Program-made: the position numbers and the translations under genes
Part shown: one piece after another, positions 15,669 through 23,697 of the stretch
Layout of the letters: each line of letters begins with the position of its first letter
Numbering within the stretch: the stretch's first letter is position 1
NCBI GenBank assembly: GCA_027314165.1
Contig: DAHVCH010000022.1
Location: forward strand, 1 to 34,359
Reading direction: 5' to 3'
Source: Thermoplasmata archaeon
Lineage (GTDB): Archaea; Thermoplasmatota; Thermoplasmata; Lutacidiplasmatales; UBA184
Length of the DNA: 34,359 nucleotides
Notes under the pieces: generated by a model
What the model was told of the DNA's origin: nothing
What the model saw: the letters and a program-made list of their open reading frames with translations, nothing else
The model's database searches: none

Positions 15669-16898
15669 CTACCCCCTCTGCAGGGAGGACCGCCGCCGAG
15701 CGGGGACCCAGAGCAGGAAGACGAGCGGTACGATGACGAGCAGCGCGAGGACGCCCCAGAACTTCGAGTATCCATACGTCGCGATCACCCATCCTGAAAC
15801 GAAGGCGACGGTCGCGCCCCCGGCGAGCTGGATGCCGTTCAGCAAGCCGATGGCGAGAGGAGTGTCCTTCATCGTCAGCCCCGGGAGATAGGGCGGGATG
15901 ACGTACATCATCGCGTAGACCATCCCGAACGTGAAGGAGAAGCACGTGGCGATGACCGCGACCCCCGCCACGCCCGCGAAGGGGATGAGGGCCAGCAGAG
16001 CGGCGGGGACCGCAGTGAACACGGCCATCTGCGTCCTTCGGTTCGAGAACCGCTCGGTGAGACGTCCCCCAAGGGGCCCCCCGAACAGGCTCGGGAAGAC
16101 GAAGAGCGCGCCCACGGCCCCCGCCAGGGAGGCGGTCCATCCCAGCCCCGCGGTCGCGCTCTCGGCGTAGGGCACGAAGAACTGACCGGAGGAGAGCGAG
16201 GCTCCCTCGAGGCCGACGAAGGCGAGCCCGATCCCCCAGACGGCCCGGGACCGGAGCGCCGGGGGAGGGAACGGTGGGGGAGGTCCGGGGGGAGCGGGCC
16301 CAGTTCCCGGGGTCCGCGGGACCCAGGCCGCCCCCATGAGGAAGAGGAGGAGCATCGCGCCGCCGCCAAGCGCCACGGTGGGCTCCCAGCCCACGATCGG
16401 GTCGAGGACCGCGGGAACGAAGGTCCCCAGCCCGGCACCTGCGGCGAAGGCGGAACTGAACGCGCCCACGGGGATCCCCCGCTTCCCGGGGGGGTAGAGC
16501 GTCGCGACGAGCGCGATCGCGGGAGAGAAGAACAGCCCCGCGCCTGCTCCCGAGAGCGCCCGGAGCAGGAGGAGGAGCCAGAAGGTCGGGGCGATGGCGG
16601 AGAGGAGCGAACACACCCCCAGGAGTCCTGCGCCCACCAGCGAAAGGGTGCGGGTCCCGTAACGGCGGGAGAGGAGCCCCGCGGGGACCTGGAGCGCACC
16701 CGCCCCCGCGAAGAAGGCCGCCAACAGGAGTCCCCATTCCGAGGCGGGGACCCCCCCGTAGGTACGGGAGATGAGAGGCAGGCCCGGACCGACGTCGAAC
16801 CAGTTGTAGGCGTAGACCACGCGCATCGAGACGAGCAGGACCATCGCCCGGGTGACGACCGAGGAAGGGACCTCGGGATCCCGCCGGTCCTCGGACAT
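15669..16898 (-). CDS. MFS transporter
   Basis: A 409-aa membrane protein with about twelve hydrophobic segments. The loop 2-3 motif appears as GLLSRRYGTRTLSLVG (R-x-G-x-R), and the C-terminal half has GGRLTERFSNRRTQM. A Pro-rich cytoplasmic loop (PGPPPPFPPPALRSR) joins the halves. I use ATG 16898 (MSEDRRDPEV) because GGTGA lies ~6 nt upstream; a longer frame to 17036 adds an unlikely basic extension overlapping the opposite gene. It is convergent with the FGGY kinase gene, so it could move that pathway's substrate or product; the context supports no more than that. Confidence 0.82.
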   Translation of the reverse strand: MSEDRRDPEVPSSVVTRAMVLLVSMRVVYAYNWFDVGPGLPLISRTYGGVPASEWGLLLAAFFAGAGALQVPAGLLSRRYGTRTLSLVGAGLLGVCSLLSAIAPTFWLLLLLRALSGAGAGLFFSPAIALVATLYPPGKRGIPVGAFSSAFAAGAGLGTFVPAVLDPIVGWEPTVALGGGAMLLLFLMGAAWVPRTPGTGPAPPGPPPPFPPPALRSRAVWGIGLAFVGLEGASLSSGQFFVPYAESATAGLGWTASLAGAVGALFVFPSLFGGPLGGRLTERFSNRRTQMAVFTAVPAALLALIPFAGVAGVAVIATCFSFTFGMVYAMMYVIPPYLPGLTMKDTPLAIGLLNGIQLAGGATVAFVSGWVIATYGYSKFWGVLALLVIVPLVFLLWVPARRRSSLQRG

Positions 16899-16992
16899 GC
16901 TCAGGTCACCGGGTGGCAGAGGGCCCCGCCATCGCCTGCCGCCTCTTATGTCTGGCGCGGCTCTCGCGGGAAAGCGGGGGGGAGCGCAGCGG

Positions 16993-17169
16993 GTGACGCA
17001 CATCCAGGTCGGGACCGCGGACGAGATGAAGGTCAAGCGGCTCCAGAAGATCGGGCTCGACGTGAGCTGCTACGTGTGCGGGGCCAAGCCTGCCGTCGTC
17101 TTCGCGAACCGCGCGCTGGACGGAAGGGTCTTCTTTTCCTGCGAGGCCTGCCGAGGGAAGGCCGTCTAG
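16993..17169 (+). CDS. Small zinc-ribbon protein
   Basis: A 58-residue protein if started at GTG 16993, which has GGAG ~8 nt upstream; ATG 17026 and the longer ATG 16948 are alternatives. The two CxxC knuckles, CYVC and CEAC, are separated by a ~19-residue beta-rich spacer and flanked by Arg/Lys, which indicates one structural zinc site. The N-terminal MKVKRLQKIGLD is basic. Such ribbons bind nucleic acid or protein; no specific family is recognised. It lies 63 nt upstream of the HAD phosphatase gene on the same strand. Confidence 0.6.
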   Translation: MTHIQVGTADEMKVKRLQKIGLDVSCYVCGAKPAVVFANRALDGRVFFSCEACRGKAV

Positions 17170-17232
17170 CCACGGGCCCGCTCCAGAACGACAAATACCG
17201 ACCTCGCTGAGCCAGGGGAGGATCTGGGTCAG

Positions 17233-18021
17233 ATGCGCGGGGAGACGACGCCGGAGAAGGGGCGATCTCCGTCCCCCCCGTTCCAGGTCCTTCTCGATTT
17301 CGACGGCACCCTGGTCGAACCCAACGTGGCGATCGAGCTCGTCGCGGAGTTCGCCACGGACGGCCCGCGGATCGCGCGCGAGGTTGACGTTCAGCTGCAC
17401 GCGGGACAGATCACGCTGCGCGAGGCGTGGGCCCGCGAGGTGGCCCTCCTTCCGATGGACCGGATCGAGGAGATGTCGCGCTACACGGTCGAGCACGTGC
17501 CTCTGCGGAAGGGGGCCCGGGAGCTCCTGGGGCTCCTCGCCTCCCGCCACGTCCCGGTTGCCGTGGTCTCCGGCGGGCTCGACTTCTACATCCGACCGGT
17601 CCTCGAGCGTGAAGGGTTCGATGTCCCATGCTTCAGCGACCGTGTCGGGAGGGCCTCGGAGGGGGGCCCTTTCCGCCTCGAACATCCCTACGGCCACCCG
17701 ACCTGCCGGCTCTGCGGGATCTGCAAGGCCCAGGTCGTCCTGGACCACGCCCGGGGAAAGCTCCCTGTGGTCTTCGTGGGGGACGGGAGCACCGACCGCT
17801 ATGCGGCGGAAGTGGCCGACGTGGTCTTCGCTCGCCACCGCCTTCTGACCTACTGCCGCGAACGAGGCATACCGGTCCATCCCTTCGAGGACCTCCACCC
17901 CGTCCACGACCAGATGGCGGCCTGGATCGATGGGCGGGCCGGCCTGCCCCTTCGAGGGTCGCTCGGGGTCGCGGACTCACGATGCCCGATATCCTCGGGC
18001 CTGGTCCTTAGAAAGAAGTAG
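17233..18021 (+). CDS. HAD-superfamily phosphatase, MtnX/SerB-like
   Basis: A 262-aa HAD hydrolase. Motif I is VLLDFDGTLVEPN with nucleophile Asp22 and acid Asp24. Motif II is VAVVSGGLD, the motif III lysine sits in CGICKAQVV, and motif IV is VGDGSTDRYAA. The cap inserted after motif I is helical as in type IB enzymes. A Cys-rich strand (HPTCRLCGICKA) before the lysine is characteristic of the MtnX-like group, which includes 2-hydroxy-3-keto-5-methylthiopentenyl-1-phosphate phosphatase. The actual substrate is uncertain. The last ~25 residues are variable. The start is ATG 17233. Confidence 0.8.
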   Translation: MRGETTPEKGRSPSPPFQVLLDFDGTLVEPNVAIELVAEFATDGPRIAREVDVQLHAGQITLREAWAREVALLPMDRIEEMSRYTVEHVPLRKGARELLGLLASRHVPVAVVSGGLDFYIRPVLEREGFDVPCFSDRVGRASEGGPFRLEHPYGHPTCRLCGICKAQVVLDHARGKLPVVFVGDGSTDRYAAEVADVVFARHRLLTYCRERGIPVHPFEDLHPVHDQMAAWIDGRAGLPLRGSLGVADSRCPISSGLVLRKK

Positions 18022-18080
18022 GGGGGAAAGGGTTCGGGGGCCAACGGCCCCCGAGCTCGGGTCGGTCGTTCTCGCGCGTT

Positions 18081-19574
18081 CTACCGGTAGGCCGGGGGCG
18101 CTCCCTGGGCGGGGGGCGCCTGGGGCTGGGCCGCGCCGGGTTGGGACGGGGGCCAGCTGCCGTAGGCCCCCGGAGCGGCGGGCCCGGACGCGGGCGCACC
18201 GGTGACGGGCGCCGCGGCGGGGGTGGCGGTCGGTGGGCGCTTGCGGCTGCGCATGTAGAGCACCGCGCCAACGATCACCAGGACCACGACCACGAGCACC
18301 ACGAGCGGGAGCAGCCAGGCAAAGCCCGACTTCGCCGGGGCCGTGCCCGAGATGTACCCGGACGCGTCCGACTGGGCCACCGAGGTGGGGATCGGGCCGG
18401 AGGTGCCCATACCCATCGCGGTGTAGGTCGAGGCCGCGCCTGCGATGTTGCCGCCCGAGAACCCGACACGACCGGCGCCGGTCGCGTAGTCGAGCCCGTC
18501 CGGCGGGACCACCGTGATGGACGGGGACGACACGGCCTGTCCCACGATGTGCGAGGAGAACAGGTGGGTCGGGCTGAGCGCGCCGACGAACCCGCCCACA
18601 CTGCTGGGCACCAGGAAGATCCCGTCGGTGGTCGCCAGCGCGCCGCTGAAGGCGAGCGTGATCACCTGGAAGTTGTAGGTACCGTAGTTGTTGGTGACGG
18701 ACACCGGGCCCCAGTCCTCGCCGCTCAGGGTGATCGGGGCCGCGCTGGGCACCGAGGCGCCGATGGACGCCTGGTAGGTCCCGGCGTTGTTCGTGCACGT
18801 CGCGGTCGCGTTGAGCGCCTGGTAGAGGCTGCAGGGGACGTAGTAGTGGTACCCCGCGGAGCCCGAGGCCGACGCGGTGTAGTTCGAGGCCGAGGTCCAG
18901 ACCTCCCCACCGTAGAGCTGGTCGGGGACCAGTCCCAGGGCCGGGGAGAAGCTGGCCTGCGCCTTCGCGGTGAGCTCAGCGAACGCGGCCGGGCCGGGCC
19001 CGGAGAAGGGTCCGCCAGAGAGGCTGAACGTTCCCGTGGCGTTCGCGGACTGGCTCGAGGAGGCGTCCTGGAGGCCGATCGCGGGGACATACGAGCCGTT
19101 GGCGGCGCCCAGCCCAGAGGCGAAGACCTGGGCGTTGGTCGTCACGTTGGCGTTCGCGTACCCCTGGTAGAGCGCGGTGAACGTCCCGTTGCCCGTAACC
19201 GTGGTCCCCGTCGGGAGGTTGCCGCAGTTCTGCAGGCAGGTGGCGGTAACCTGGGCGCTGGCGTAGATGTAGAGGACCTTCTCGAGGGTCAACCAATAGA
19301 CGGGGGAGTTGTTGGTCTGGGTGTAGATGACGACCGCGCCGATGTAGAAGTGGGCCGAGGCGGTGATCGTGGCGTTCGGGTTGCTGGGGACGCCGCAGGC
19401 GAGGCCAGAACACGTGAACGCGGTCGACTGTTCGTAGGCCCAGGACTGGGTCTGCCCACTGGCGGGGCGAACGCTAGCCGCGTGCGCGCCTCCCGCGGTG
19501 ACCACCATCGACAGGACCAGCAGAGAGGCAAATGCGGCGACAAGGAGGCTCGTTCGGCGACGTACGTTTGGCAT
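18081..19574 (-). CDS. Secreted, C-terminally membrane-anchored surface protein
   Basis: A 497-aa protein from ATG 19574; the TTG just before it is part of a hairpin. Residues ~5-33 are a signal peptide: RRR, a hydrophobic core LLVAAFASLLVLSMVV, then GGAHAAS with a likely cleavage after AHA. The ~380-residue outside part is rich in Ser, Thr, Ala, Asn and Gly, has several NxT/S sites (NATITAS, NYTASAS) and four to six cysteines. A single C-terminal membrane helix (WLLPLVVLVVVVLVIVG) is followed by MRSRKR and a cytoplasmic Pro/Ala/Gln tail of ~60 residues. The function is unknown; a cell-envelope or sugar/peptide-binding role is likely. It faces a membrane glycosyltransferase-like gene across the inverted repeats. 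Confidence 0.75.
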   Translation of the reverse strand: MPNVRRRTSLLVAAFASLLVLSMVVTAGGAHAASVRPASGQTQSWAYEQSTAFTCSGLACGVPSNPNATITASAHFYIGAVVIYTQTNNSPVYWLTLEKVLYIYASAQVTATCLQNCGNLPTGTTVTGNGTFTALYQGYANANVTTNAQVFASGLGAANGSYVPAIGLQDASSSQSANATGTFSLSGGPFSGPGPAAFAELTAKAQASFSPALGLVPDQLYGGEVWTSASNYTASASGSAGYHYYVPCSLYQALNATATCTNNAGTYQASIGASVPSAAPITLSGEDWGPVSVTNNYGTYNFQVITLAFSGALATTDGIFLVPSSVGGFVGALSPTHLFSSHIVGQAVSSPSITVVPPDGLDYATGAGRVGFSGGNIAGAASTYTAMGMGTSGPIPTSVAQSDASGYISGTAPAKSGFAWLLPLVVLVVVVLVIVGAVLYMRSRKRPPTATPAAAPVTGAPASGPAAPGAYGSWPPSQPGAAQPQAPPAQGAPPAYR

Positions 19575-19628
19575 CAAGGGGTCTGCTCCGAAGGTGGGAA
19601 CTCCCGACCTTCGCCCATGGACCCCTTG
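19575..19628 (-). repeat. Nested 54-nt hairpin abutting the surface-protein start codon
   Basis: The outer arms CAAGGGGTC (19575-19583) and GACCCCTTG (19620-19628) pair over 9 bp. Inside, CGAAGGT (19589-19595) pairs with ACCTTCG (19607-19613) over 7 bp, and GGGA with TCCC closes the tip. On the minus strand the second outer arm ends exactly at the ATG of the surface-protein gene, so folding of the mRNA would hide the start region. It may be a translational control element or a protein-binding palindrome. Confidence 0.55.
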
Positions 19629-19668
19629 TGCCCTAATTGAACGTTTGCTCCGTGCCCCTGAACACGAG

Positions 19669-19695
19669 AACTAGGTGGGGGGCCCCCCTCTAGTT
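19669..19695. repeat. 27-bp inverted repeat between divergent genes
   Basis: AACTAG (19669-19674) and CTAGTT (19690-19695) flank a central GGGGGGCCCCCC. The dyad is near perfect, with a one-base asymmetry. Its position between the surface-protein and membrane-glycosyltransferase-like genes makes it a candidate operator or a shared regulatory site. No matching protein can be named. Confidence 0.45.
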
Positions 19696-19860
19696 GAGTG
19701 ACACACCTTGGCAAGGGGGGGTCTGCGGGCCGATCGGGTCGCGCTCCATCGATCGAATGGACCCGCCCCCGAAGTCGCTACGGGCCGCCCTTCAGGTCCC
19801 CCGGACCGAAGGGGCTCGGGTCCCGCGCCCTCAGGTCTAAGTCCCTCCCCCCTCCTCCTA

Positions 19861-21711
19861 GTGGAGGAGAAGTCCGTGGCCGAGGCGCCGCCGGAGGGGA
19901 AGGACGCCCCTGGAGACCGGGTCCATGGGGACGTGGGCGAGCCCCTGAAAGGCCGGTGGTTGCTCCTGGGTGCGCTCACGCTGCTCGCGGTCTTCCTCGG
20001 TCTGGAGCCGCTCCTGACCTTCTCTTCGTGGGGGTCCGACAGCGGGGAGTACGCCTACCTCACGGCCGGTCTGCTCGCGCACGGATCGTTCCTGCTCCAG
20101 GGGTACCAGGGCTGGGGGTTCGGGTACCCCTACTTTCCCGGGATGTTCGAGGTCGGGGGAGGGGTCGCCGCCGCGACGGGGGTGGACCCCCTTCTCACGC
20201 TGGAGTTCGTCGTGCCGACCCTCGCGGCGGTCTCGACCGTGCCCGTCTTCCTGCTCTTCCGGCGCCTCTATCCGTCGGACCCTGTGGCTCTGCTCGGGGC
20301 CGGGCTCGTGGCCGTCGCCTTCCCCAGGGTCTTCATCCTGTCGCACGCCGTTCCCGCGGCCCTCGGGGACCTCCTGGCCGTCTCCGGCCTCTGGATGCTC
20401 GTCGAGCAGCGACGCGACCCCCGCTGGTGGGCGCTGCTCCTCCCCGTCTCCTTCGGACTGGTGGTGACGCACCACCTCTCTTGCTACTTCTTCCTCCTCT
20501 CCGCCCTCGGACTGGTCGTCGGGGTCGAGCTCTACGCCCCGCGACGCTGGTCCCGAAGGTTCCCCCTTCGCGAGCTGCTCTATCTGGGGGGGTTCACGGT
20601 CGGTCTCTTCGCGTTCTGGCTGGGATACGCTCCCCCCTTCGCCACGATCCTGATGGAGGGCGTGCCGGGGGCCCCGGTCCTCGCCCTCCCGCTTGCGGCC
20701 CTGGCGGGCATCGTCTTTCTCGGGGTCTTGGTCCTCCTGCGCAGGCGAGGGTTCGTTCTCGGGCACCGTCCCCTTTGGAGGGCGAAGTGGCCGCCGAGGA
20801 GCCACCTGGCCCGGGACGGCGGGCTCCTGGCCGTGCTGCTGCTGGCCGGGCTCTCCTACCTGCTCTTCTTCCCGCTGCCGGCGACGGCGGACCTCGTCCC
20901 CTGGGCGGACCTGCTATGGTTCGCCCCCTTCCTGGCCGTCATCCCCCTCGTGGCCGGAGGCCGAGGGTTCGGGAGCCTGACCCGCCTCGGCTCCGCGCCG
21001 ATGGGGTGGTTCGGCTTCATCGCCATGTCCGCCGCCTTCGCGCTCAGGACCGCCAACGAGGCCATCCCTCCGGACCGGCACGTCGAGTTCCTCGCCCTTC
21101 CCCTTCTCCTGCTGGCGGCGATCACGCTTGGCCGGGTCCTCTCGACCCTCCACGCCTCTGCGGACCGACGACCCTTCGCGGTGGCGCTGGGGCTCGTCGT
21201 GCTGCTCGTGGGAGCCAATGCCGCGGTCGCCTACCCTCCACCCTCTCTCCTAGAAGGGTTCCAGGAGGGGCTCGCCCCCACGGACATGGGGGTGGTCAGC
21301 TGGGCGGCGACGGGCCTGCCCGGTCCGGCGACGCTCGCCTCCGACCATCGTTTGAGCGACCTGTACTTTGGCGAGACGGGCCGACCGGCCACGTGGGACT
21401 CCGCGAAGTGCCTTTTCGTCGGGAACAACACGACCTGTGCTCTGCAGGAGCTTCGAGGGCTGCGCTATCCGCTCTTCCATTTCGCCCCCAGGCCCCTGGA
21501 TGCGATCGCCGTCGACCCGACGATGCGGGAGCAGGGGGTGGCCCTCAACCCCAACGCGCCGGCGTTGCCGATGAGCGTCTGCTCCGAGCAGCTGCTCGAA
21601 GGGCCGGGGTTCGTCGAGATCTACGAGCAGGGAGGGACCGCGCTCTACTGGGTGGACCTGAACGCGTTGCCCCCCAGCGGGCCGACCGTGGGGGCTTGCG
21701 CCGGCGGGTAG
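19861..21711 (+). CDS. Polytopic GT-C-type glycosyltransferase-like membrane protein
   Basis: About 616 aa from GTG 19861; the frame is open further upstream to 19708, so the start is uncertain. An N-terminal cytoplasmic stretch is followed by ~12 hydrophobic segments and a ~170-residue C-terminal outside domain starting near YPPPSLLEGF. The first extracytoplasmic loop holds GSDSGEYAYL and GFGYPYFPG, where acidic residues just after the first helix resemble the catalytic loop of GT-C enzymes (PMT/ArnT/AglB types) that use polyprenyl-phosphate sugars. No signature of a named subgroup is seen. It is divergent from an N-glycosylation-site-rich surface protein, which fits an envelope glycosylation role by inference. 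Confidence 0.6.
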   Translation: MEEKSVAEAPPEGKDAPGDRVHGDVGEPLKGRWLLLGALTLLAVFLGLEPLLTFSSWGSDSGEYAYLTAGLLAHGSFLLQGYQGWGFGYPYFPGMFEVGGGVAAATGVDPLLTLEFVVPTLAAVSTVPVFLLFRRLYPSDPVALLGAGLVAVAFPRVFILSHAVPAALGDLLAVSGLWMLVEQRRDPRWWALLLPVSFGLVVTHHLSCYFFLLSALGLVVGVELYAPRRWSRRFPLRELLYLGGFTVGLFAFWLGYAPPFATILMEGVPGAPVLALPLAALAGIVFLGVLVLLRRRGFVLGHRPLWRAKWPPRSHLARDGGLLAVLLLAGLSYLLFFPLPATADLVPWADLLWFAPFLAVIPLVAGGRGFGSLTRLGSAPMGWFGFIAMSAAFALRTANEAIPPDRHVEFLALPLLLLAAITLGRVLSTLHASADRRPFAVALGLVVLLVGANAAVAYPPPSLLEGFQEGLAPTDMGVVSWAATGLPGPATLASDHRLSDLYFGETGRPATWDSAKCLFVGNNTTCALQELRGLRYPLFHFAPRPLDAIAVDPTMREQGVALNPNAPALPMSVCSEQLLEGPGFVEIYEQGGTALYWVDLNALPPSGPTVGACAGG

Positions 21712-21729
21712 CCGCGTCTCCGCTCCCGC

Positions 21730-22695
21730 CTACCCGCTCTTGCGGGGTCGCGTGGAACCCTCGAAGAGGGCCCCCGCGAGCAAGGGGAGCAGCACGGTCA
21801 CGTCACCTTCCACGGTGACCTGGCGCGCGTTGGGCTTGAGCTTCCCCCAGCTCACCGCCTCCCGGAGCCGGGCCCCGGAGAGCGAGCCGTCCCATTCGAC
21901 GGCGGTGGTGATGTAGACCGCGCTGTCCAGCCCGCCCCGGAACTGGTTCCACCAGATCACGTGGTGCTTGGAGATCCCTCCCCCGAGGATCAGCGCGTGG
22001 CTGCGCTTCGCCTCGAAGACCACGTCGGAGAGCTCCTGTTCGTCCCGGAACAGGTCGAACCCGAGCTCTCGGTGGTCCTGCCAGTAGAGCCAGAGCTGGC
22101 TCCCGACGGCCCCGTCCGTGGGACCGGGAACGTAGACCGGGACCTTCGCCTCGTAGGCCGCCCGGCAGATCGACCCCGCGCCGCGGCGGGCCCCCAGGTC
22201 CTCTCCGATGGCCCAGACGAGCTCCTTGGTCGAGAGCTTGCGCGAACCGCTCTTCCAGAGCCGGTCGAGGGTCGCCCGCATCCGGCGCTCGACGACCCCG
22301 CCGTAGTTGTCCTGCGGGATGACGACGTTCCCCAGACGGTAGATGTGCTTGCGCGCCAGCGCGCGGTCGTCCAGGAGCCAGTCCCCCTCGTAGTAGGGTT
22401 TCCAGGACCGGGCCAGGTCGTGGTCCAGGGTGCCGCAGGTCGTGATGACGACGTCGACGAGCTTGCGACGGACGAGCTCGGCCAGGACCCCGCGGGTCCC
22501 GGTCGCCACGATGTCGGCCGGGAAGGAGAGGAAGACGGTCCCCTCGCGGTCCTCCGCCATCCCTTCGAGGATATCGTAGGCCTGGGCCAGGCCTTTCGCC
22601 GTGAACCCGCCGGCGAGGTCGAAGGCGCGAAGCATCCGACGGGGCGAGGTGAGGTCCGAGGGTGTGAGGTCACGGACCGGTCGTCGGGGAGGCAT
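21730..22695 (-). CDS. dys: Deoxyhypusine synthase
   Basis: A 321-aa NAD-dependent enzyme that transfers the aminobutyl group of spermidine to a lysine of aIF5A, the first step to hypusine. Matching blocks are FTAKGLAQAYDIL near residue 31, VVITTCGTLDHDLARSW near 82, the NAD-site QDNYGGVVE, DGAVGSQLW near 194, the GGGISKHH block, and AVYITTAVEWDGS leading to AVSWGKLKPNA. Lys285 in SWGK is the expected enzyme-intermediate lysine. The start is ATG 22695; a GGGCTTATG box ~26 nt upstream on the minus strand fits a leaderless transcript. It stands alone here, with no aIF5A gene in view. Confidence 0.92.
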   Translation of the reverse strand: MPPRRPVRDLTPSDLTSPRRMLRAFDLAGGFTAKGLAQAYDILEGMAEDREGTVFLSFPADIVATGTRGVLAELVRRKLVDVVITTCGTLDHDLARSWKPYYEGDWLLDDRALARKHIYRLGNVVIPQDNYGGVVERRMRATLDRLWKSGSRKLSTKELVWAIGEDLGARRGAGSICRAAYEAKVPVYVPGPTDGAVGSQLWLYWQDHRELGFDLFRDEQELSDVVFEAKRSHALILGGGISKHHVIWWNQFRGGLDSAVYITTAVEWDGSLSGARLREAVSWGKLKPNARQVTVEGDVTVLLPLLAGALFEGSTRPRKSG

Positions 22696-22718
22696 GAGGA
22701 GGCGAAGCTATCGGAGGC

Positions 22719-22751
22719 ATAAGCCCGCCGCCCTTGAGAAGATAAGCCCGC
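22719..22751. promoter_or_regulatory. Divergent promoter with two copies of ATAAGCCCGC
   Basis: The 10-mer ATAAGCCCGC occurs at 22719-22728 and again at 22742-22751, 23 bp apart. Read on the minus strand the first copy is a TATA-like GCTTAT ~26 nt before the dys start. Read on the plus strand the second copy (GATAAGC) is ~29 nt before ATG 22773. Each copy could be the core promoter of one gene. Confidence 0.45.
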
Positions 22752-22772
22752 AACGGTGACCTCCCCCCCTCG

Positions 22773-23642
22773 ATGCAGGGCCCAGCGACCACCCCCCTCC
22801 CCCCTTCCCGGGCCACCCTCGCGTCGCTGCGGGGGGGCCTTGAGGTCCTTCGGACGTTCCCGTCCTGCCCTCCCCGGGAGGGACCTTCTCCCTCCACCGC
22901 GGAGATCCTGCAGACGACGGAAGCGACCCTGCGGACCCTGCGGGGCGAGATCGAGCGGCTCGGGCCGTGGACCCGGGAGTTCGTCGGCTCCTCGCTCGTC
23001 ACCACCATGGCGACCAGGGCGGTGGACGAGGCGCTCGACGCGTTGACGTTCCACCTGCACCACCTCGGGGAGCCCGCCGCCGCCGTCTCGGCGCTGATCG
23101 AGCGCCCGGTCCACCTCGCGGCCGCACGGGTGGAGGCGATCCTCGCGCTCATGCCCGGCCACGTGCAGCTCGCCCGGAGGATGAGCGACCGGGAGCGCAG
23201 CCTCCGGGAGAGGGCGCGAGGGCTCCCGTCGCGCCTGCGTCGCCGGTTCTACGTCGGGTTGTTCGTCGGCTCGCTGTTCCTCTTCTCCGTCGTCGTCGGG
23301 GCGGTGGTCCTTCTCGTGCCTTCGGTCGCTTCGGCCTCCGGGGTCGCGGCGGCGATCGCCCGCTACGCCCCGGTGAGCGCCCGGGTCGTCCTGGTCGCGG
23401 TCCTCTTCTTCACCGGCATCCGCCTCATCCTGGGCTCCCTCTGGCTGACCCGGACGATCTCCATCCTGCCCCAGTACGAGGAGCGCCGGGTCCACGCGGC
23501 CAAGGCCGGGATCCGACGACGCGAGCACGAGGTGCTGGACCGCCTGTCGCCCCGACGGACCGTCCCCGAGACGTGGTCCTCCCCCAACCCCGAGCGGCCG
23601 CGGAAGGCTCTGGAGCGCGAGGTCCCTCCTCCCTCGGAGTGA
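22773..23642 (+). CDS. Two-TM protein of unknown function
   Basis: A 289-aa protein that I do not recognise. Residues ~1-60 are Pro/Ser/Leu-rich. Residues ~60-155 form long amphipathic helices (ALDALTFHLHHLGEPAAAVS) that may pack together. Two membrane segments follow: YVGLFVGSLFLFSVVVGAVV around 165-185 and VVLVAVLFFTGIRLILGSLW around 215-235. The tail is basic and Pro-rich (RRREHEVLDRLSPRR) and probably cytoplasmic. There is no signal peptide. It is divergent from dys with a shared promoter region and convergent with the presenilin-homologue gene. Confidence 0.65.
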   Translation: MQGPATTPLPPSRATLASLRGGLEVLRTFPSCPPREGPSPSTAEILQTTEATLRTLRGEIERLGPWTREFVGSSLVTTMATRAVDEALDALTFHLHHLGEPAAAVSALIERPVHLAAARVEAILALMPGHVQLARRMSDRERSLRERARGLPSRLRRRFYVGLFVGSLFLFSVVVGAVVLLVPSVASASGVAAAIARYAPVSARVVLVAVLFFTGIRLILGSLWLTRTISILPQYEERRVHAAKAGIRRREHEVLDRLSPRRTVPETWSSPNPERPRKALEREVPPPSE

Positions 23643-23697
23643 CCCGGGCGCGGAACGTCCCGCAGTCCCCGAGCGCGCGGCGGTGAGGGTGGGGTGG

